Notes under the pieces: generated by a model
The model's input: only the letters and a program-made list of their open reading frames with translations
Database searches by the model: none
Told to the model about the DNA's origin: nothing
Made by a program: the position numbers and the translations under genes
Assembly: GCA_013399115.1 (NCBI GenBank)
Contig: VXAA01003849.1
Coordinates: forward strand, 1,755,079-1,819,078
DNA from: Anseranas semipalmata
Taxonomy: Eukaryota > Chordata > Aves > Anseriformes > Anseranatidae
Direction: 5' to 3'
DNA: 64,000 nucleotides
Shown here: piece by piece, positions 12,401 through 24,640 of the stretch
How positions within the stretch are numbered: the first letter of the stretch is position 1
How the letters are laid out: the number at the start of each line of letters is the position of its first letter

Positions 12401-15400
12401 TGCGTTAATTATCCTATGACCCTTAAGAGTGCCTGATAGCTAAATAACACTCTAATTGCTTGTTTCAGCACTTCAAGATAAATATTTTATTCATTCAATA
12501 CCTGCACTAGATAAAAGCAGAGAGATTTGATTTGGGTCCATACAATTAGGAAGGGTATCAAGGAAACCGATCAGTTCTTCCTTCTTATCTTGTGCCTTTC
12601 TTCATGGAAAAGAAAAGAGCAGTTAAGAAATAAAGGTCTGATGGAATAGCATATAAACTTAACATGGAGAAAGACAAGCAAGTTCACACAGGACGTAGTC
12701 AGCCAGCAGAGTCAGCTCCTGCAGGCAGTCATAGAGCAAATCAGCTGGTGGAGCTGAATTTTGAAGAGGTGACACGATTCTGACCGTGATCAAACCTGCC
12801 ACCACAATAGACCCCCCCCTCCCCCCAAAGATCATTCTTGTTCCAAAAAGTGTGTTGTGTGTAGGGAAAGGAAACGAGGGAGTGGAAGGTACAGCCCCAA
12901 TAGCCATATGTGACTTCCAGGTGATGGCCATAGCAGCGGGGACAGTGTCCCCAGCTTCCTCAGCAAAGCCATGTGAATTAACAATGCTCAGAGCAGCACA
13001 AGGAGCTTCCTGGTGAGCTTGTTGCAGGAAGCAAGAAGTCTGAAATGGCTTTGCAAGCACAACAGAACTGGGTCCACAGAGCAAAGTGCTCAGTGCTGCA
13101 CAAGGCATATCTTGTGTTTGACTTCAACAGGCTCTAGGCTGACCCTGTAGGTTCATGCTAGCATGAGAGTGAGCTGAGCGTGCTTCTGGAGAGCACTTTG
13201 CAATTGAGCTTCATTTCAAAAGAACCTGGTTTTATGCCTCGAGGCTGCTCTGTGATACTAATCAAAGTATATGAAGTAGGAACAACTGAGAAATGCAATG
13301 TGAAAGGAGACATAGATTCCAGGATAGGCTTATTTTAAATTATTTTAAATACGAATGAATCCAAATAGCCAAATAAATGGTCGTGAGTTACTTAGTGCAG
13401 TGTTTAGTAAAAGATATCTCCTGTATGTGCCCTTTGGCAAAATTAGAAAGCCTTTTTAATTTTACCTTCTTGTTGATTCATGCTGAATTTCAGACTCTGG
13501 TAAGGGGCCAGATCCTGAAGTTCTTACTTGTTTTTCACTCAGTACTTACTTTCCCACATTTCTCAGAATTTTCATGAACAAAGGCAGAAGCAAGGTTCCC
13601 CAAGTTTTCTTCACTTGGTGTGCAATGTGCTGCCAAAGGGTCCCCAGCTCTGAGTTATGGGCACTGCTGTGCAGACATAGAGGCATTTTCAGAGCAACCT
13701 ACCAACCTACCAAACAGGGAGTCAGAAGTAAAATTCAAAAGAAAATAGCACAACAATCAGCTCACACAGTTAGTGAGAGGTATGGAGTCTTCTCTTATTG
13801 CCTGGAATTATGATCTGTAAACTCAGAGCTAAATGTTTCTATTCTGACTGCAGAAAGAAAAGCAAGGGAGGTTCTACCTCTTAGGATCTGATAATCCAAT
13901 TAGAGCACCCCTGCAATTTCAAAGAACCAGATTTAAGCCATTCTTCTGGATGATTTGATTTTTATCTCTTCTATGCTGGGGATCCCTCCTGTGGGAGCTG
14001 TTCATTGTGCATACAACATTAAATATTTAGCAGGGACTGAGACCTCAGCTTCCTTGATTTCAGCCAAGTGCACTTACCAGAGGGGCATAGACTCAGTCAG
14101 ACCAATTATTATTTAACTCAGAATTGAACTGAATTGAATCTAGCGGAACAGCTCCAATAGGAGGAGAACCCATGGAGAATGGCTGATCAGCTGGTATGTT
14201 GAGTCATTTTGCTGGCATGTGAGACACCAAAGCCTACTTTGAAAATAGAAATCTGAGTCAGGGCTTCCCCTTTCCCAGAAAGCACTAGGTCATTTTGGGA
14301 GTTGAGAACTGTAACCCATAGGTTACAGGTGATCTTTGCATCCCTAATGGCTCGGGTCACCTTGTTAAAAAGTGTGTGACACATCACATTTTGCATCATG
14401 GCGCAGAACTTTGGTGCCTTAGCACATCTCCATTGACCAGCTGTTATCTGTCTCTAGAACAGGAGGATTCCCCGAGTAAGCTAGGCAGGATTTCCTGAAT
14501 TGCAGAGCTCCTGAGTCACTTACAGAGGAGCTGGGAGAGGGAAGTGGAGAATGGTGCAGAGGATCCTCAGTCACTCGAAATTCCTGGGATCTCTTATATG
14601 TGTCTTAAGAATATGGAAGTAAATTAAAACCCTCAACTCTTGCCCTTCCTTTTTAAGCACTGTCCAACAGACAATATCAGACCAGTGTGAAGTCAAAACC
14701 AAACCTATACTTCTCCCAGCTGGACAACAGAGATGTAGAAAGGCACAAAGATTTTTCCACATTTTAGGGTACTGAATACATTAAGCCTAGGGAGACCATG
14801 CTGTTGGGGGACACATGATTGCAACACAGCCCAGAGGGAAGAAGTGCTGCCACTAACATGAGCAGAAAAAATAATAACTTTCTCCTAGGTTATTGCAGGT
14901 CAAATACTATAGCAAAAATGTGTATGGTAAAGTTCCAGCACAGTTACTGGAGGCAAAGCAGGTGCAGACCTTGAAATATAAGGGGCGGTGGGGGGGAATC
15001 ATTACAGAGGACATTGCAGAAAAGCATAGGTCTCCTTGGAGGTTCTCAGAGACCACTGAGATGAATATCATGTAAAAACCTAACTACCTTGATTAGATTA
15101 TCCAGAGCTAACTCAGTGGATCGAAAGCATAATCTGTGGAGCTGCAGGATGTGTTATAGTGGCAGACACTGAAAGTGCTCCATTAGTTCTTATGAGGAAG
15201 AAAAATGTCATTACAGAGGTTGGCCAAGTTATCTCTTGAATGTTGGAAACAACTAAGGATAAAATGTGTAATGATGATGATAAAACATTCTCAAGGTGCT
15301 TGTCTGCGGTTGAAATCAGTTTGTAAAGGTCCCTGAAAATCATGTGTTTAACAAGATGTTGATGTAAGCACCAAAATGTTGGTGTGAACATGCTTATTGA

Positions 15401-17963
15401 GGCTCTATGCTAGACCCCCACACCTGACATCTAGCCCAGAGTGATGTTTGGTGACTAGTTCATTGACTTTGTGGCTCTTCATATTGTTCCCAGTTTCAAA
15501 TTGACACATGTGAGTTAAAACACTGAGTGCAATGAGTGCAGTATTTTAAATGTTCATTCTGTACTGTCATGCCTTGTATTTAAAAGTGACATTGCATGGG
15601 AAGTTCATTCATATTGAGCTGGTGTTTGGTACGGTTGTGTGGTACGGGTATTTGGAGTGCTATACTCTCCCATCCATGGGATGGGATGATGGAGCATCTG
15701 CACCCAAGTGCACTCTTCCCTTCCATATTTTGGGTGAACCTAGCCCTCCTATGCACCCCAGGCCAGTCTGCTGCTCAGCCATGCAACAAATAAGTGCAGC
15801 AAATGAGTTGGACAAAAATCAAATTCTTGCCTCGGTAATGATACAATTCCCTAAGGTTTTCAATGCTGTCAGTCATCTCAAGATTACAGGTTTTACGGAC
15901 AAAGCAGGTGGACAAATATGACATCAGTGTAAAAACGCTGCTATCTGCTCCCTGCTGTATTGTTGCAATGACAGACATGCATTTCTGCCATAAGAATAGA
16001 AACAGAAACAGACGGGTCATGCTGACAGGACAATACATATATTTTGCAGGAGAAGCTAACAGTGCCAAATAATATGGTCTTGCTATTTCTTTAAATTTGA
16101 GTGATTACACAGATAATCTCGTGTCTCTCTGAATCACAGTTTACAGGTCTTCACTGAATCATTTAATCTCAGCAGGCACTGTGTTGTTCTAGCATCCTGA
16201 TGGGCATTTTCTCCCTGGCATATGTTGAAATTCAAATTCAGTCCCTGCCCTGTGCCAAAAAAAAAATTATCTAGACTATGAACTGGACCTGTTTATTTGT
16301 CATTATCAGCTGACATTCAAGGCATGCTAAGAATTTTCATTGAATGGAGCATGACCAATACACTCACATGTCAGCTCTACTGTGGAGACAAAACTGTTCT
16401 GAAAAAACACACACTCTCCAAAGATTTGTCCTAAAAGCCTGAACAGGCTGCTGCCTCAAAAATCAGGAAATCCCTGCAGCTTAAAGACAGAATTTCACTG
16501 GGTGAGGTATTTAGCTTCATTTTCAGCCTAAGGAGTCTGGAACAGCATGGGAGTTCTCTGGACTTTGGAGTGCTGCTCATTACAGCTTACTATAAACTTT
16601 GCCCCTTTTTGAGACTCTTCTGTATTAGTGTTGATGGCGGTATTAAACAGCTGTAAAATCTGCCATATAAAATTTGGGTTATATAAGAACTTGCATTAAT
16701 GTAACATTCAGGTTACAAACAATATTACTTAAAAATCAGGAAAAAGCAAATTTATGGCAATGTCAGGCATTAATTCTCTTCCATTTGCTCCATTATATGG
16801 ATTATAACACAGGATTTTTCTGCCTGTTATTTTATTCCATCTTTATTCCCATTGATTGCTATAAAATAAGAGCATTACAGCAAATTATCTGTAATCATAA
16901 GACTATTTTTTCCCTTATATAAAATAGTATAATCCCATAAATAGAGCTGGGCATGCACTGGATTTCTCTTGTGCAGAAAACTCTTTAATTAAAGAAAACT
17001 AATCCAAGATAGAATGAAAACCAAAATGATAAGAGAAATTAAATTCAGAAAGAAAATCAAATGGCATGGGCTTTTTGGAATTAAAATTAAAGCATTTTAT
17101 CTGGAGCTTGACTTGCTGCAGGACGTCATGGATGCTAGAAGTTCATATGAGTGCAAAATGCACTTGGATACATTCATGGACGAAGAATCACTGAGGTCTA
17201 TTCAATACAGAGATCCCAGCTCTGCCTCACAAAGACTCTGAGCAGTGAAATGTTAGAGGCTGCTAAGATGCTCTGGGAAACTGCACCAAAGTGCTTCCTG
17301 GATGTGGAACAGTTCAACTTGTCCCCAGGTATCTGATACCACCGTGGTCAGAGACAGGAGATGAAGCTGTGGCGTCCCTGGGTGGTGTTGGTGTAATGGT
17401 CCCTGGGAACCAGTAATGCTGGTCTGCTGTAACTTGCTATTTTGTTAAATTAAAACAATAAGGGAAGAAAACCAATCACAGTATAAAAGTGAGTTTTCTG
17501 TTCTGAAAAGATCAGAACACCCCCTTCTCAATTAGCTTAACAGAGCAGAGTGACCATGCATTTTCCAAAGTAAAAGGATTGCACGAGGAAATGTCTTACA
17601 CCTGATGGTCTCTATCAGCTTTGATTTATATGCTTAGCAATTAGCAGTACAGAAGCTCTGGAAGCGAGACAGAAAATAACAACATTTTTGTTTGCACAGA
17701 ACTAGATTGGCTTTGATCAATGCTTGTAAATGGCTGGAAATGCCACAGAAAGGAGATTAAACTGTAAAACTTCACAAATATATTTTACATGCTAAAGCCA
17801 AACTTTTAAAACTAGTCAGAGGTCTTTCAAGAAAATAATGTCCAAATTTAAGACTCTAATGTAGCTCGTCTCCCAGGTACATGGCCTGGTTTTACGTAAG
17901 GTGCTGTAGCTGCCATTCACCTGCACATCAGTTCTGAGGTGAAATTAGAGGCAATGGACAGCA
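9486..17963. other. Noncoding stretch, no gene recognised
   Basis: No supported gene. The longest open frame is a 149-codon minus-strand frame at 12659-13108 with no recognisable domain. It covers a C-rich patch at 12811-12827 and an imperfect internal duplication. A 123-codon plus frame at 15550-15921 is also unrecognised. A G-rich run (about 14972-14987) is too short to call a quadruplex. Confidence 0.65.
10122..10250 (+). repeat. Two A16 homopolymers 97 bp apart
   Basis: Runs of sixteen A occupy 10122-10137 and 10235-10250. The DNA between them is ordinary, and the two flanks show no similarity that would suggest a duplication. Confidence 0.9.
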
Positions 17964-18065
17964 GGGAGGGAGGGAGGGAGGGAGGGAGGAAGGAAGGAAG
18001 GAAGGAAGGAAGGAAGGAAGGAAGGAAGGAAGGAAGGAAGGAAGGAAGGAAGGAAGGAAGGGAAA
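17964..18065 (+). repeat. GGGA/GGAA compound microsatellite
   Basis: Six GGG runs separated by single A occupy 17964-17986. They are followed by about eighteen perfect GGAA units at 17988-18059, then a G-rich end running into an A-run. The first part meets the canonical G-quadruplex pattern on the plus strand. The second part is a GGAA array, the core of ETS-factor sites, and a pure purine strand. The minus-strand reading encodes a Leu/Pro/Ser-rich repeat, which is a low-complexity artefact. Confidence 0.95.
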
Positions 18066-19392
18066 AAATGGAAACAGGACTTTTCTAAAAGGGCCTGGAC
18101 TATCAAAATTGGGATGCACTAAGCATCTTAAATGGAAGAACAATTTGGGCAGTTTTCATTCTTATTACTTTTAGTCTTGTGGACTCTGTGGAAGATGTCA
18201 GTGTTTAGGGGTCCCTAGCGGTATGCTTTAGTCGTTATTGATGAGTGTTTACAGTTCTCCAGGTGGAAATAGAGTGTTAGACAACAGCCAGCACCTCTGT
18301 CACATGACTGGATAAGATATTTTCCATCTCCAGAATTCAAAAGCATTACAAATGCTTTTTCTTTTTACATATAACAGCCCAACTTTCCACAGGCAGGAAT
18401 TTAAGAACTTGCAAAATATGCAGGGTTTTCCCATGGAAGAATAATACCATTACAGCTAATGGAGAAGCGGAATGATTTGTTAGAGCCATTGGGAAAATGA
18501 TTTCAGCTATAAATGTTGAAGGAAAGAACAGGAACTAATAAATGTAAAACTGTCTGTGCAACTAGAGAGTCGTGCCTCATAGTGCTGGCTTGGCCCCAGC
18601 AAATGCCACCTTCAAGACAGAAATTTACACTCAGTTGCCCAACTATTTTCCTCCAGCAGATGATGATGAAAGAATAGAAATGAGTCCAATTGTTATCAAA
18701 ACATTACTCAGATGCACACCTTAAACTGTTCCTTTTGCAAAATAAAAGAACAAAACAAAATAAATTGGTTTTCCGTCTCAGCCGTAGCTGCCAGACTGAT
18801 TCTCTGCTTGTTCTAGTGACTGTTTCATATGAAACATATTTTAGAAAGCTTTTGAAAGAGGTACACTTTCCCTTCTGAGAGCACCTCTGACAATGCTGGT
18901 GCAGCTCTTCTACTTCTGATCAAATTAATTATTTTATGTGGTTTCAAAGGATGAGGGTGGAGAATGCTTTCTTCACCTCCAGCACTGACACTCATCCTCC
19001 CCGCCCTCTCCCCGCTCTCCAAACCCAAATGGGCACTGGGGGGTTGGTGCCTCTGCCCTGACACAGGAGATGGGGCACTGGGTCTCCTCCTCGGGATCCT
19101 CCTGGCCACTGAGCTAATGCTGAGCACTAGCCTGGTGCATACATAGGAACTGATGAAATAAGTGTGTCAGCTTTAGAGAAAGACCATCCAATGACTGTGA
19201 GCAATTGAAGAGATGGTGGTACATAAGTCTGAATTCATAAGAGATGGGTAAGTTCAAAGGAAAATTCAGAAACCGTGATAGTCCCAAGATTATGGGCTCT
19301 GGAGGCAATTGAGAAGTCTGGATCTGAAGAGCATGGAGCATGTTGTGCTATATATAGCAGGGAGCCAAGAAAGAAACACATTTTCAGGCTTT
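18066..19392. other. Noncoding stretch
   Basis: No gene seen. A GC-richer patch at about 18960-19135 gives overlapping open frames on both strands, as expected from composition. Confidence 0.65.
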
Positions 19393-19469
19393 AAAAAAAA
19401 AAAAAAAAAAAAAAAAGGGATACTCTAAAGGGGGAAAAAATGTTTTTTTTTTTTTTTTTTTTTTTTTTT
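19393..19469. repeat. A24 / T27 inverted homopolymer pair
   Basis: A24 at 19393-19416 and T27 at 19443-19469 are separated by 26 nt. The two arms are perfectly complementary over 24 bp. They could form a long A-T hairpin, or represent two simple repeats that arose side by side. Confidence 0.9.
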
Positions 19470-21483
19470 ATTCAGCCAAGCCTGAGACATCAAGTAAGAA
19501 GAGTAAGAAGAAAATAAATTAACAGTTGACATTTTACACTTTTGTGGGTGAATCCGCATGCATGAAGCACCAAGAAATAAAAGCTTCACATCCATTTTTA
19601 ACTTCATTTTTTTTTAGGTGCTGAAAGTTACTGAAGCAAAATAAAGCAATGAACTAAAGTAGAAGGAAGCAGACTGAAGTTATTAACAGGCTAACAGCAT
19701 GGCCATTGCCTAAGGCCAGAAATAGCTGATGGATGATACGACAACAGTCAACAGACAAATCCTCATTACAATTGTAAATTTTCTGTCCCAAACAATTTAA
19801 TCTCCTCGGTATCATCCCTACACTCACTTTTCACAGCAGCTGCACTACCACCTTTCAGCATTGGCATAGCTTGCTTATTCTGTATCCCTGGCACAGATCA
19901 TGAGCTCAGAGATTGCCACCGTCAAAGTAAAATGATGGTTTTGGAGGAACATCACAGCGGATGGACGAGAGGGAATGTCCAGGTGTGCACTGGCCAACCT
20001 ACAGCACGCTGACAAGAAATTCTGCCCAACAGCAAATTTTCTGGGGAAAACAAATGGGAGAAGGAAGCACCCACCCCACAAGCACCGACAGATGCGGTAC
20101 TCAGTCCATATCACATGGCAGAGAGAGATGCGCAGCCACAGGATGTCTGGCTGAACTGGCTGTGTTCTTGTGTCCTCAGTTCACAGGTGAAAAAATCTTC
20201 TTTGCATCTAAGCAGAAAACTGAGAGAAAAATGAAGAACTTAGAAAAAGCCACGATTAAGTTTGACCAGAAAAACTTCATCTTGTGTATATGTATGAACT
20301 GTGTTCACATGCTCTTCTCCATACCGCATTTTTTTAAATATAGCCATGTAATTATGGATTATATCATAAAGCATACACAAAGGAAATGAAGTGAAGATGC
20401 CTGGGCAATCTTTACTCCTTCTCCCCTGTGCATCTGGTGGTTTTATCTGCAACCTATGAAACACTTTTTATGTGTAGGATTGGTCTTGCTCGCATGACAA
20501 ATAGGTGAAACAGACTATAACATGCAGATCTAACTTGCAGTCTGCTGTAAACTTGCTGGAGTCACTAAACGTACACGCTGCAAATGTGACCTGCATAAAA
20601 AAATAATAATAAAAAAAAATATTTTTTTTTTTTCCTTGACTCATGTATATTCTGGTTGGGGACTGAGCCAGATCAGCTCTATGGAAGAAACTTAGCTTAC
20701 CTTCCTTTAAAAGTAAGTGATGAGGGTAGCTATCTAGCTGCTTGATTAATGAAAATTATCTTCAGTGTGAAGCCTATGACTAACATGTTCAATAGGTATC
20801 TCTTTATTGATAAATTACCATATATCTCCAAGCATGCTATAATGAGGTAATAGGGCAGAGCTGTAAATCTAATTCAATTTTTATTGATGTATTTCAGCTC
20901 TGTATCCCATCCTGTGGCACTGCTGGAAAACAAAAGTGTTGTTTTTATACCTTTCTAATTTCAAAGAAATACATCCACTGCACTCATGGAAATCTCCTGG
21001 CTGCAATCTACAACTCCTGAGTGCATTAAACAGGGAACTCATTACTCTTGCACTGTTTTTCGTTACTTCTTCACCTCTTTCTGCTTGTTTCTGCATTCCA
21101 AGCTTACATGAAACACAGACAAAATGGGGAGGTGCTTTCTCATTGCTTAGATGCTGCTGTTGCTGTTTCCCATTTTATTTGAGCTTGGGTTCAGCTCACC
21201 TATAACTTCACTAGTATGTTGAATCTGTCTGAAATGCAGAGAAGTGTATGTGAAAGAATGGGCCATCTCAGCTTACCAGGGTCCTAAACAAAAAGATATC
21301 AGCCTCCCTGTTCCAGCTGAAAGGACTGATTCTCCTATTTTGTTTTGGGTTATTAGCCCTTGGTTTATATGAAGTGCTGTAGTTTGCTCATGTATTCAGC
21401 CAGGTAACCTGGAAAGAATTAAAATTCACTGCTGAGATCTAATTAGCTCATCCTGCATGTCATTTTGCACAGTACAAGAGGAG
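19470..21483. other. Noncoding stretch with A/T palindrome
   Basis: No supported gene; a 142-codon plus frame at 19961-20389 has no recognisable domain. An A/T-only patch at about 20596-20633 contains a perfect 20-bp palindrome at 20611-20630 (nine A, T, A, nine T). Confidence 0.65.
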
Positions 21484-21552
21484 AAAAATAAAATAAAATA
21501 AAATAAAATAAAATAAAATAAAATAAAATAAAATAAAATAAAATAAAATAAA
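21484..21552 (+). repeat. (AAAAT)n microsatellite
   Basis: About fourteen uninterrupted copies of the pentanucleotide AAAAT over 69 bp. The array is perfect, so it is probably length-variable between individuals. Confidence 0.97.
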
Positions 21553-24289
21553 GATTATCAAAATATGCATGTTAGAATAGAAAAGTTACTGATCCAGATA
21601 CCCTTCAATTTACTTCACATAGAAAAAGTAATGATCTGAATCATTTTAAAGGTGAAATTCAAAGATGAAGCAAACTTCTGACTAATCCTAGCTTTGCATA
21701 TTGCCCCAACCCATGAACCAAAGTGTGATTGCCATTCAGGTTCCCCCTCCCAAGGCATAGTTTCAACTAACAAACTAACACCTTCTTCTTCTTCACCCTC
21801 CATGGTTTGCCTTTGTCTGTGCTTGCCCCTGCCTTCATTCAGCCTAATCATCTCCCCAGGTTGCTCTTCAGCTAATTAGGGCCAGACACAGGTAACATCA
21901 AGTGATTCTTTCCACAGGCTTCCAAGAAGCCAAGCGAATGCCCTACACCAACCAGCTGAGAACCTGGGCTGCTCTGTACTTCTATTTTACTCATCCACTG
22001 GGCTCCTGTAGCATACAAGGATTCTCATGTAATAAGTTCCAAGGGAAACATCAAAAAGGTAGTTTGACTGAATTAGGTTCTCAAATATTATGATACATTG
22101 ATATTTCCTTACAAAGGCAGATTCTAATATTTAATTTCTGAATGTCTAAGTTCCCTTTGGGAGTTGGATGAAAATAATTTTCATCTCCTGTAAGAGTGTG
22201 GAGAGGTGATTTTAGCAAAGTTTATAATACCAGATTTTACAGATTTTAATAGTTCCTTCATATGACAGTGAGCAAGCTAAAAACTCCTTGATAAAGTTCT
22301 GGTTTCCTTTAACAACATGTGGTTAGCCTGCTCCTATTTCACTTCTGGTCAGTATTGATTTGTTTATTTTTTCTGAGTTATCTGTTGCCTTTCCATTATC
22401 TCTTGCCTATTACTCTTTGGGAGTCCTGCATATTTTTTCCTTCCATCAGTTTACTTTAAGGGCTGATTTAGAGATAAGTTGGACTATTCAAAAGCTGTAG
22501 CTGTTGGCCATCCTGTCTTCTTCAGAGCCCCAAAACTCTGTTCTCTTCTGTTGCTATGTCTAACTGCTTGTGCACAGAAATACATGCTCCTTAAGTTATG
22601 AGATGTCAGAAGGCATCAAAGAAAAGGATTATAGGTATTAATAAGAAGCTGCTGACAAGATGCCCATTGGCAGAAAGAAATCACCACTTCATGTAAGATA
22701 GAGGAAATTGGGATTTTACTTGCTGGGTAGAAAGACATATTATAGATGGGAAATAATGTTTATTTGCCATTTTATTAGTTGGATTCTATTACTTCAAAAC
22801 TTCTGCACTGATAAACAATAGCAATAAGAAAAGGCTGGGCATTTTGAATATTACTGCAGGGCTTATGTTATGGCTTTCTTAGTTTGCAAGAATGCATCTT
22901 AGACTCTCATCATAAGGTAAATCTCAGCCTTTGGCTAATTTATGGAAAGGCAAAAATATCACTGGTTAGAATGAGCAAGCTTTTCAGAGGGGAACAAAAT
23001 AAATCCACAAAACTCCATATTTTTCAACTGACAGTACTAAGTCATTTGAAAAAAAAAAATGGCTGTTCCCATCTGGTCAGCATCTGCTAGTCTCCATGTC
23101 ACTACAGAACGTGTAAGATTTTTTTCCTCTAGTTTTTGCTAACTTATCCCAAATTTAATTTCAAAAATTAAGAGAGATGAGAGAGAAAATCTTTGTACGC
23201 CTGCCCTGGTGTGGGTGTGTATATATATATATGTGTGTGTGTGCGTGTGTACACCTGGTATAAATACCTGTCCTGGGACTTGCCTGTACTAATATCTCTT
23301 GTGTAAGATGCTGCTAAAATACTTGGCCCATTCTGCATGCTGATCCCAGCCATCTTTACTTCAGTTCTCAGGGATGCTGACCTTTAGTGAGAACCACTGT
23401 AAGGACTGCTAGAAGATATTTTATATCCTTCACTTATTACTAGCTGATTTCACTGGCCAATGTTTGTGCAAAATGAATGACAATCTCTTTGGTCAAGAAA
23501 GCTTTCTAAACCATCGAGATAAACAAGTGATGACACAGGAAAAGCAATGGGCATAGCCAGGCTCAAGAGCAGTGCTAACTCAGCCTGTCTCCCAGCTCAG
23601 TTCTCTGTCCCCCAGACTAGGGTATCTGCTTGCAGTGAGGTACAAGTGCCCAGCTTGCTGTCCACAGCTACTGATCTCAATTCTCTTACACCAGCCACGA
23701 GGCTGTTTTGTAATGTACTTGATTCTCTTCACATAAAAGGCAATCGCAAGCAGTGAACAATGCCAATTTTGCCAGATAGCATCATCTGATTTTCATACTT
23801 GTTAAACACCTGCCTTAATTTTTTGTCACTGTAAGTACTGTAAAATTTCCCCTTAGAAGTATAGGTGAAAGAAATTCATGTAAAATACATGCCTGCAGAG
23901 GTAGCATATTTTTTGGCATCAGTGAGTTCATGATATGGCAAAGCAATAAATGTTTTGTATATATGAAAGCATTTTCACCCAAAATGCCGTATTATCCTGT
24001 TTATTGGGTCACTTTCACCTTTTCTATAATATTGTTGTTCCACTTCCCCCAGGGAATCACTGTTGATTTGAAGCAGTATTAGATAAAGACGAGGCCATAC
24101 CATACTTCAGAATGACTTCAAGTTTCCTTTATTTTGCAAAAGGTTGATTTAACATTAGATCAAGCATCTCTTGAGATCTTTTCATAAAATTGAAGTTCTA
24201 CTGAAATATCATGTTTTGAGATAATCACATGCCTTAGAAGTCACGGATTATGTGTATCATGTAAGATATTAAACCTGTCAAGATGTTGT
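21553..24289. other. Noncoding stretch
   Basis: No gene or transposon recognised, apart from a TG/TA dinucleotide patch at 23208-23252. Short open frames only. Confidence 0.65.
23208..23252. repeat. TG/TA compound dinucleotide repeat
   Basis: A tract of alternating purine and pyrimidine: TG-rich, then (TA)n, then (TG)n with one CG interruption. This composition can adopt Z-DNA or cruciform structures. It is short and imperfect. Confidence 0.85.
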
Positions 24290-24450
24290 TTTTAATATGT
24301 CTTTTAGTTAAGACCATATCTTGACATGAATTATTCCTAGCATAGTCTCTCACACACTGGTTCAGCAAGCAATCATCCACTACATCCATCATTTCTGTTG
24401 CTGTCTCACCATATGTCTCAGAGGGGGTGGAGGGGGGAAGTTTCCAGTTA
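24290..24450 (-). mobile_element. CR1-like LINE endonuclease-domain fossil
   Basis: On the minus strand an open frame (24234-24644) contains, from residue 66 on, 'NWK', then about 22 residues later 'VVDDCLLNQCV', then 'ARNN' and 'DMVLTKR'. This order matches the C-terminal part of the CR1 ORF2 apurinic-type endonuclease as I recall it: W-K, a D-D/N-F-L-x-Q-V block, T/A-R, then D-x-V-L-T-N-R/K. The clearest similarity covers 24300-24446. The upstream part of the frame is only translation of a T/G-rich tract (Lys-rich). The match is short, decayed and made from memory of the family. No reverse-transcriptase part is attached. It would be an old, dead fragment. A chance resemblance is possible but the residue order makes it less likely. 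Confidence 0.55.
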
Positions 24451-24565
24451 ATCATTTTTTTGCATTTGGTATGCAAATCACTAAAAATTGAATGATGTGG
24501 CAATTTCAAACAGAATTGTCCTAAGACTGAAGTTTTAGCACAGAGTTGCTTGACAGGTTTGCTGG

Positions 24566-24640
24566 GTTTTTTTGGTGGTTTTTTTTTTTGTTGTTTGTTT
24601 GTTTTGTTTTTTTTTGTGTGGGTTTTTTTTTTTTTTTTTT
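24566..24640 (+). repeat. T/G-rich low-complexity tract
   Basis: T runs broken by single or double G, including (TTTG)n, ending in an uninterrupted T18. It lies 5' of the neighbouring minus-strand CR1-like fossil, so it cannot be that element's tail. Confidence 0.9.

Noticed and set aside
13118..13150. Possible extra copy of the old amniote motif ('ttgacttcaacaggctc')
   Set aside because: Only the first part fits and no inverted partner or tail is present.
15550..15921. 123-codon plus-strand frame
   Set aside because: No domain or signal, other overlapping frames on both strands, no splice or promoter support; expected by chance in 64 kb.
17928..18143. Leu/Pro/Ser-rich minus-strand frame
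   Set aside because: Translation of the GGGA/GGAA repeat.
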